Origin: Oscillospiraceae bacterium | GTDB lineage: Bacteria; Bacillota; Clostridia; Oscillospirales; Acutalibacteraceae | Length of the DNA stretch: 12,644 nt | Assembly: GCA_902774165.1 (NCBI GenBank) | Contig: CACYHJ010000126.1 | Coordinates: forward strand, 1-12,644 | Direction of reading: 5' to 3' | Part shown: piece by piece, positions 7,737 to 12,644 of the stretch | Layout of the letters: each line of letters opens with the position of its first letter | Position numbering within the stretch: position 1 is the first letter of the stretch | Translations under genes and position numbers: made by a program | Notes under the pieces: model-generated | Told to the model about the DNA's origin: nothing | Database searches by the model: none | The model's input: only the letters and a program-made list of their open reading frames with translations

Positions 7737-7748
7737 AGGGTTTCCCCT
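7737..7748 (-). promoter_or_regulatory. Small GAAA-loop hairpin over the ribosome-binding site of the 107-aa gene
   Basis: On the minus strand AGGG-GAAA-CCCT can fold into a 4-bp stem with a GNRA-type loop, ending directly before the GTG start and overlapping the purine-rich Shine-Dalgarno stretch. It could damp initiation at this internal operon gene, but four base pairs are weak and may be chance. Confidence 0.25.
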
Positions 7749-7771
7749 CCCTTTCTGATTGTTCGTATTAC

Positions 7772-9901
7772 TCAGGATCGGCAGATCCGGTGCAGCCAGT
7801 ACGCCACTCCGGAAGCAAAGCCGTGGCAGCAGGAAGCGCCGTCGTGCATATTCTCCCAGAGCGTGCCCGTACTCTCCGCCATCGGCAGGAAGAACGAACG
7901 GACTTCACGCAGCAGCCGGTCATATTCGCCGTTTTTATAAAGAATGTCGAGCCGCAGGTAATTGCCGATGAAGGCGTTGGAGACCGGCACGTCGGGATAC
8001 TCGGTTTCGGGGTCCCGGTCCGGGCCGAACGCCTCGAGCATCCTGCGATAAAGCGCCGGGTCGGTTTCCGGCGTCGCGACGCCGGAGAAAAAGGCGTAAT
8101 ACTGCGCCGTCTCCGTGTGGTTTTCCGTCAGGCGCAGCGTTCCGTTTTCCCGCACCGCGTTGTCAATAAAGAAATCGCCGTCGAACGCAGTCTGCCGGAT
8201 GGTCCGCCTGAGCCGGGCGGCTTTTTCCAGCATGGCGCCGTCGCCGTACAGCCCGCCGACGCAATCAAGGAATTTCGCGTAGAGCATATTCGTCGGGAAA
8301 TTGACGTCCTGCACAAAATCGTTGGCGCGGCTCCATTCCACGAAGACCCAGCTTTCCAGCTTTTCCAGCAGGCCGGATTCATTTTCGTATTGTTTCAGGA
8401 ATGCCGCCAGGGCGTACATTTTCTCCCGCGCCCTGCCGACCAGCTCCCGGTCGCCGCTGCGCTGAGCGTATTCGGCAAGCTCGACCCCGTACCACATCGC
8501 CCAGTTGGGGATATACGTCCCGTCCGGGTGGTCCGAGGGGTAACACATCGGCAAAACGCCGTCGGGAAGCGAGCGGAAGGATTCCTCCATGATAAAATTC
8601 TCGAGGAACGCCCGTTCGATCCGGCTCTCGCCGGTGAGCGCGTATTCCGCCCGGGAGGTGAAAAAGCTGTCGCACAGCCAGCCCGCGCGTTCCCGGGACG
8701 GACAGTCCATAAAAATATCGGTGGCGTTCTGGCGGAAGGTCTCCACCGCCGCGTCATAGATTTTCTGCAGCGCAGGCTCCAGCCCGGTCAAAGGATCCCT
8801 GAGGCCGGCGGCGGGATAATGCTCACACAGCTGAGACACGCCGGAAATCCGGGCGGAGCCGTCCGTCACAACGACCTGAATGAACCGGTAGGTATAGGGT
8901 TCAAAGCTGAGCAGGTCGTAACTGCGGCCGCCCTCCAGCGCCCAGCGCACCACGTTCGCGCAGCTGTCGCGCCCCGGGTCGGGAACGCCGTCCGCCGGCA
9001 GTTTTTCATTAAATACCACCCACACGACGGCGTCTTTTTCCGGAGCCGCGGTCAGACGGATATACCCGGTCGTGTTCACGCCCATATCATACAGCGCAAA
9101 GCCGTCTGCGGGAATTGTCACGGGCGCGGCAGGGCGCACGGATGCGTCAACGATCTCAGCCCGGTATCGGTACAGCGCGTTGACCGCGTCCACCTCCAGC
9201 TCCTCCGGGGGGAAGCCCTTCAGACAGACCTCGTCGATGCAGGAATACGAGCGGTCGCAGAAGGATCGTTTTTCTTCCGCGGGCGCCATCCTTCCCGATG
9301 CGCACAGCGTCTGGGCCGAACGCGCTTCGTAATCGCTGCGCAGCGTATCGCGGGCGATGAAACGCTTCTCCCCCGTCCGGGACAGCGGGATCCCGGGAAC
9401 GGAGAACGACGGATCGGTAAAGATCCTGTCATACGCCCCATCGAACGCGTAGCTCTCGGTAAACGGACGCTGGAAGGAATAACGCTGGACCTTGCGGGTT
9501 CTGCACCGATATTCCGCGCATTCAAAGGGACGCTGCGTCCCGGTGGCGAAAAGGACCTTTTCGCCGCTGACGATCTCGGCGCAGACAAACGAAGGCTGAT
9601 CGGTCAGATAAAAGCTGTTGGTATTATATCCTGCGCACAGGATGCAGACCGTATTTTCCTGTTTTGTCAGAAGCGCTGTCAGCGTGAGCTCATCCACTCT
9701 GAAAAAACCGTGCCCCGCGCGCGCCGGGCCCTGGGCGAGAAAAGCCCCGTTGACGAAAACCTGATAATCGGAATGGCCCGCAACACGAAGGACCGCGTCG
9801 GTTTTCGGCACAACCGCCCGGAAAACGAGCGATAAATTCATCTCTGTTTCCCGGCCCTCAGCCCAGACCGGTTCCGCCTGTTGAAATGAAACTGTTTTCA
9901 T
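7772..9901 (-). CDS. GH78-type alpha-L-rhamnosidase, cytoplasmic
   Basis: 709 residues. Members of this family remove terminal alpha-L-rhamnose from oligosaccharides or plant glycosides by inversion. The N-terminal third is beta-rich (lectin-like SDYQVFVNGAFLAQGPAR and the DMGVNTTGYIRL jelly-roll motif), followed by the (alpha/alpha)6 barrel from about residue 380. DCPSRERAGWLCD (399-411) has D399, E404 and D411 with exactly the 5- and 12-residue spacing of the sugar-binding acids of Bacillus RhaB. TLWENMHDGASCCHGFASG supplies E683 and H693 near the C-terminus. There is no signal peptide, so the enzyme works on imported substrate. The ATG has AGGAGG 5 nt upstream. It is the second operon gene, 12 bp after the first phosphoesterase. 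Some relatives hydrolyse sugars other than rhamnose, so the linkage is unproven. No rhamnose isomerase or kinase lies in the window. Confidence 0.9.
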   Translation of the reverse strand: MKTVSFQQAEPVWAEGRETEMNLSLVFRAVVPKTDAVLRVAGHSDYQVFVNGAFLAQGPARAGHGFFRVDELTLTALLTKQENTVCILCAGYNTNSFYLTDQPSFVCAEIVSGEKVLFATGTQRPFECAEYRCRTRKVQRYSFQRPFTESYAFDGAYDRIFTDPSFSVPGIPLSRTGEKRFIARDTLRSDYEARSAQTLCASGRMAPAEEKRSFCDRSYSCIDEVCLKGFPPEELEVDAVNALYRYRAEIVDASVRPAAPVTIPADGFALYDMGVNTTGYIRLTAAPEKDAVVWVVFNEKLPADGVPDPGRDSCANVVRWALEGGRSYDLLSFEPYTYRFIQVVVTDGSARISGVSQLCEHYPAAGLRDPLTGLEPALQKIYDAAVETFRQNATDIFMDCPSRERAGWLCDSFFTSRAEYALTGESRIERAFLENFIMEESFRSLPDGVLPMCYPSDHPDGTYIPNWAMWYGVELAEYAQRSGDRELVGRAREKMYALAAFLKQYENESGLLEKLESWVFVEWSRANDFVQDVNFPTNMLYAKFLDCVGGLYGDGAMLEKAARLRRTIRQTAFDGDFFIDNAVRENGTLRLTENHTETAQYYAFFSGVATPETDPALYRRMLEAFGPDRDPETEYPDVPVSNAFIGNYLRLDILYKNGEYDRLLREVRSFFLPMAESTGTLWENMHDGASCCHGFASGVAYWLHRICRS

Positions 9902-9913
9902 GGAATCCTCCTG

Positions 9914-11251
9914 TTATTGCGCTTGAAACGGGATCTCGACCCAGCCGGAATACAGATGATACGCGCTCTCACCCCGCACCCGCAGGGTGTAGGACTCGCC
10001 GGACGTGAGCGTATCCGTCCCGATCCGGAAATCGGCGGTATCGTCTTCGTCGATCACAAAGTAATCGTCGACAAAGTTCTTGCTGAAAATCCTTTTCCCG
10101 TTCTTATCCTTTATAATTACTTTATAATCGTGCACGATGAAATTTGATTTCGCCTCGTCGAAGGAGATCACCCATTCCCCGTTTTCGTTCCGGTACGCCG
10201 TCGCCTTCGCATCGTCGCGGAAGACCGGCGCGGAATCGTGCGCCTTCATATTTTTATAGGTATAGGCGAAGGTGCTTCTGTCGTTGACGTTTGCCACGAA
10301 ATAATCGCAGAACCAGGTGTCGGAATTCAGGTCGTATCCCCGGATGCGCACCGCGCCGTCGTTGTTCGCCTCGATCACGCACATTTCGGCGGCGGTGTCG
10401 TAGCCGTCGGGATGCTGGCCGACGATATAATTGTTGTCCAGCTCAAACCGGGCGGTCGCGCCGCAGCCCACGGCGGTATAAAGCGACTGGTTGATGCTGC
10501 GCGGGTCGTTCATCGGAAAATGGGAATGCCCCGAAAAATCGACAATATTACTGTATTGCGAAAAAATCACATTCAGCTGCGGCGTTCCCCAGACGGTGCT
10601 GCCGTAAACGGTGCCCCAGGGATGCGGATGCTGGAACACAAACACCGGCTTGCCGTCGGCTTTGGCCTCCGCCTCTTTCACCGCGTCCGACAGCCATTTC
10701 AGGCTGGATGGCGTAAAGGTCCATTCCGTCAGGGAACGGTCGCCGGAAAAGGCGATGCAGGAAAAGCCGTTGATCTCCGTTACGCAGTTCGGCTCGTTCG
10801 GGAAATACTTCGCGAACAGATCGTTATAATAGCTCTGCTTGAACTCGTGATTGCCGATCACGTTGATGCAGGGCGTCTCCTTGCGCACGTGGGAGAACAA
10901 GACCTCGGAGAACGCCTGATAATCCCCTTCAAAACCGACGCTGGAAAAATCGCCGATGCCGAAAATCCCGTCCACGCCCGCATAAACGGGATCGTTGTCA
11001 AACAGCGTGTAGGCGGTGTCCACCGCGTCGGCAACATTTTCATTTTCATTATGGGAGTCGCAGAAGGCGATCAGACGCACTGTCGGCACAAAATCCTCCG
11101 GCGTCTGCGGCAGCGATTCGGTGACGGCGCCTCTCCAGCGCTGTACGTCTCCCCATGCAAGGGTGATCACACAAAGTACGGCGAGAACGCCGAAGAAGAT
11201 ACCGAAAAACCACGCGCAGACCTTTCCGATTTTTTTCAATACGTTCTTCAC
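9914..11251 (-). CDS. Membrane-anchored metallophosphoesterase with C-terminal beta domain
   Basis: 445 residues. A lysine-rich N-terminus and one hydrophobic stretch (about 12-33) look like a signal anchor, putting the rest outside the membrane. The calcineurin-like domain has D65-S-H67, G100-D101, GNHE (133-136), QHPHPWG (207-213) and SGHSH (240-244), a full two-metal site. From about residue 330 a second, Fn3-like beta region (NGEWVISFDEAKSNFIV, YKVIIKDKNGKRI, SGESYTLRVRG) may bind substrate or the cell surface. The GC-rich coding style matches its neighbours. The start is GTG at 11249-11251; a TAA lies six codons upstream in frame, so no other common start exists. GGAG (11262-11265) lies 10 nt upstream. 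It is the first gene of the operon, right behind the promoter. The substrate is unknown; nucleotides, phosphosugars or teichoic-acid-like polymers are possible. Confidence 0.9.
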   Translation of the reverse strand: MKNVLKKIGKVCAWFFGIFFGVLAVLCVITLAWGDVQRWRGAVTESLPQTPEDFVPTVRLIAFCDSHNENENVADAVDTAYTLFDNDPVYAGVDGIFGIGDFSSVGFEGDYQAFSEVLFSHVRKETPCINVIGNHEFKQSYYNDLFAKYFPNEPNCVTEINGFSCIAFSGDRSLTEWTFTPSSLKWLSDAVKEAEAKADGKPVFVFQHPHPWGTVYGSTVWGTPQLNVIFSQYSNIVDFSGHSHFPMNDPRSINQSLYTAVGCGATARFELDNNYIVGQHPDGYDTAAEMCVIEANNDGAVRIRGYDLNSDTWFCDYFVANVNDRSTFAYTYKNMKAHDSAPVFRDDAKATAYRNENGEWVISFDEAKSNFIVHDYKVIIKDKNGKRIFSKNFVDDYFVIDEDDTADFRIGTDTLTSGESYTLRVRGESAYHLYSGWVEIPFQAQ

Positions 11252-11265
11252 TTCACAATCACTCC

Positions 11266-11300
11266 ATTATAATGATAAATATATTTATTTTATTATAATG
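11266..11300 (-). repeat. AT-palindrome cluster in the operon leader
   Basis: Two copies of the 9-mer ATTATAATG (11266-11274 and 11292-11300, plus-strand reading), each containing an 8-bp palindrome, flank a perfect 14-bp palindrome ATAAATATATTTAT (11275-11288). The upstream copy supplies the probable -10 box, so the others fall in the likely transcription start region and 5' UTR. They could be overlapping regulator sites or just AT-rich promoter DNA. Confidence 0.5.
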
Positions 11301-11322
11301 CTGTCTGTCCAACAAATGTCCA
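11292..11322 (-). promoter_or_regulatory. Probable promoter of the nine-gene operon
   Basis: Minus-strand -10 box TATAAT (11292-11297, perfect match) and -35 box TGGACA (11317-11322, five of six), separated by 19 bp, a bit longer than ideal. Initiation near 11285 would leave a leader of about 33 nt before the GTG start at 11251. It is the only good promoter-like sequence between the upstream terminator and the first gene. The long spacer hints that an activator may be needed; the repeats overlapping the -35 fit that. Confidence 0.55.
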
Positions 11323-11344
11323 GCAAATCCGACCCTCGTCCGAC
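11307..11344. repeat. Four phased 7-bp direct repeats upstream of the operon
   Basis: Plus-strand copies GTCCAAC (11307-11313), GTCCAGC (11318-11324), ATCCGAC (11327-11333) and GTCCGAC (11338-11344), consensus RTCCRRC. Start-to-start distances are 11, 9 and 11 bp, close to one DNA turn, so all four face the same side of the helix. They overlap and extend upstream of the -35 box, the usual place for an activator or response-regulator binding array. Confidence 0.55.
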
Positions 11345-11384
11345 AGAAATCACAAAAACGCAATTCCTCCGCAAATAAGGAGAA

Positions 11385-11420
11385 ACGCAGACAGCAGAAT
11401 AAAGATTCTGCCGCCTGCGT
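11385..11420 (-). terminator. Strong hairpin terminator of the SGNH hydrolase gene
   Basis: On the minus strand ACGCAGGCGGCAGAAT, loop CTTT and ATTCTGCTGTCTGCGT form a 16-bp stem with only two G-U wobbles, followed by TTTCTCCTTATTT. It begins 38 nt after the SGNH stop codon and separates that gene from the nine-gene operon. The T tract is interrupted, but the stem is very stable. Confidence 0.8.
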
Positions 11421-11458
11421 CATAAAAATCAAATCACAGCAAACGGTGCTTCAGGAAA

Positions 11459-12644
11459 TCAGCGGCTGAACAGGCTCTTGAACGCGTTGATGATCTTCTG
11501 GAACAGGTCATAGAAGAAATTGATGATCGGCGCGAAGGGCTTGAGCAGTGTGCCCTGAATGTCGTTGTTGCCGTACAGACGGGAAGCGGTGAAACCCTCC
11601 TCCTCGCTGTAATGGATCGAGTACGTCTGGATCGCGGTCTTGCCGTCTTCGGTTTTGACGGCGACGGTCATGTTGATCGCGTATTTGTCGGTGCAGGGAA
11701 CAGAGATCTCAAAGCCGTTCATCTCAAAGCCTTCGATCTTTTTGCCGTCAATCATCACATAGTCGATCTTGTCAAATCTGCCGAGGTCAACGACGATGTT
11801 CTCATACTTCACGGTCGGAGGAAGCTGCGCGAGGATCTGACGGACGATATAGTCGTAGCCCTTCTGGCTCGGGTGGGTGCCGGTGAAGGTGTTGTCTTTG
11901 AAATCGCCCAGAATCGACCAGTCGCTCTCGGTGGAAAGAGTCTCGGTATTGCTGATGTCGGCATACAGGACGCCGTATTTCTCTTTCCACTGGCGGTACA
12001 TCATGTTCATGGAATCGGTGATGCCGCTGATGATGTTGCCGATCGGCACGGGGATATCGTCGGTAATGGTCAGCTGATTGACCAGATTGAAGGAGCCGAC
12101 CATCACGATCGTCGCGTCGGGATTGAGCGCCTGAATCTTTTCGATCAGCTTCGGATAGTTGTTTTTCCAGTAATCATAACCGAATTTCATCTCGCCGACC
12201 GCGGTCTCAAGCAGGTTCTTGATGGCCTCGGGGCTGCTCAGGTCAAAGCTCAGGCCGTCCGCCAGCATTCCGCCGTTGGAGATGATGCGGTAGGCGCGGT
12301 AGAACACGTCGCACATACCGAGCTGAACGGTGATCAGGTCTGCTTTTTCGATCAGGTCAATGATATTGCCGCACTTGCCGGTCCCGCCTCTGGAAGCCGC
12401 GACGTCGGCGAGATTGTCGCCCTCACGCACGCCGTCGAAGGAACCCTCATAGCCGAAATACTCCAGCATATCTTTGTAATAGGCATAGTTCAGCTTTTCA
12501 TCCTTAAAGCCGTCGTCAACGCCCAGCAGGTCGAGCGTTACCGCGGTGGTCATGCCGGGATAGGTGAAGGGCCAGTAGGTGGCGTTCTGGTCGGTCATAT
12601 CCATCGGCGCGGTGCAGCCGACGGCCTCGGCGATCTGATAAGGC
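11459..12644 (-). CDS. SGNH/GDSL-like hydrolase, 3' part (start off window)
   Basis: 394 residues are visible, reading openly through base 12644 without a start; PYQIAEAVGC just before an internal ATG (12602-12604) matches the segment that usually follows the catalytic GDS block, so the gene begins upstream. The fold is supported by ADLITVQLGMCDVF (block III; the usual Asn of GxND is Cys here), the core strand DATIVMVGSFN and GTHPSQKGYDYIVRQIL (block V with the catalytic histidine). Such enzymes are esterases or lipases, often deacetylating surface glycans. After the catalytic domain come about 100 residues of a beta-rich domain (DYVMIDGKKIEGFEMNGFEI) and an aromatic, basic amphipathic tail (NFFYDLFQKIINAFKSLFSR) at the end. 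Its coding sequence looks less GC-rich than the operon. Whether it has a signal peptide cannot be seen. The terminator downstream keeps it out of the operon. Confidence 0.82.
   Translation of the reverse strand, partial: PYQIAEAVGCTAPMDMTDQNATYWPFTYPGMTTAVTLDLLGVDDGFKDEKLNYAYYKDMLEYFGYEGSFDGVREGDNLADVAASRGGTGKCGNIIDLIEKADLITVQLGMCDVFYRAYRIISNGGMLADGLSFDLSSPEAIKNLLETAVGEMKFGYDYWKNNYPKLIEKIQALNPDATIVMVGSFNLVNQLTITDDIPVPIGNIISGITDSMNMMYRQWKEKYGVLYADISNTETLSTESDWSILGDFKDNTFTGTHPSQKGYDYIVRQILAQLPPTVKYENIVVDLGRFDKIDYVMIDGKKIEGFEMNGFEISVPCTDKYAINMTVAVKTEDGKTAIQTYSIHYSEEEGFTASRLYGNNDIQGTLLKPFAPIINFFYDLFQKIINAFKSLFSR

Noticed and set aside
7724..9835. 703-codon plus-strand open frame opposite the rhamnosidase
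   Set aside because: It mirrors the GH78 gene almost end to end, has Arg/Gly/Val-rich low-information sequence and no motifs; a codon-bias shadow.
10238..11272. 344-codon plus-strand open frame opposite the first phosphoesterase
   Set aside because: The minus-strand frame has complete metallophosphoesterase motifs and a good start context; the plus frame has none.
1..12644. Insertion sequence, CRISPR array, tRNA or rRNA genes
   Set aside because: No transposase, terminal inverted repeats, spaced identical repeats or structured RNA signatures were seen on either strand.

Overview
The window looks like a stretch of a GC-rich (roughly 55-60% by eye) Clostridia-type Firmicutes genome, probably a gut or other anaerobic commensal of the Oscillospirales/Christensenellales kind. 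This rests on protein style: a clostridial-type TrpB, an AIM24/TIGR00266 protein, several intracellular glycan-active families, a GNAT and an SGNH protein, with strong GGAGG ribosome-binding sites. The taxonomy is inference. Every convincing gene lies on the minus strand, so gene order runs from high to low coordinates.

Layout in reading order: (1) 12644-11459, the C-terminal 394 residues of an SGNH/GDSL-like hydrolase whose start is off the window, closed by a strong hairpin terminator (11385-11420). (2) A regulatory gap (11252-11384) with four phased direct repeats, a -10 box and an AT-palindrome leader. (3) A nine-gene, tightly packed operon, 11251-1059: membrane-anchored metallophosphoesterase with a C-terminal beta domain; GH78-type alpha-L-rhamnosidase; small unknown protein (107 aa); four-TM metallophosphoesterase; GNAT acetyltransferase; WbsX/GH99-like protein carrying one frameshift; AIM24 family protein; sialidase-like BNR beta-propeller; FAD-dependent oxidoreductase of the FAD_oxidored type. 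Gaps are 4-35 bp with one 14-bp overlap, and the operon ends at a hairpin plus U-tract (1031-1056). (4) A separate promoter region and the first 303 codons of trpB (911-1), which runs off the window.

How the genes may work together: the GH78, BNR and WbsX proteins and the FAD oxidoreductase all lack signal peptides and look cytoplasmic. Together they suggest breakdown and oxidation of an imported rhamnose-containing or otherwise decorated oligosaccharide or glycoside. The two phosphoesterases appear to have catalytic domains outside the membrane and could remove phosphate from a substrate before uptake. No transporter, sugar kinase/isomerase or regulator is visible, so the substrate is unknown. 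I do not recognise this exact gene combination as a described system. There is no sign of mobile elements, CRISPR, tRNA or rRNA genes, and no gene-free stretch exceeds about 210 bp.
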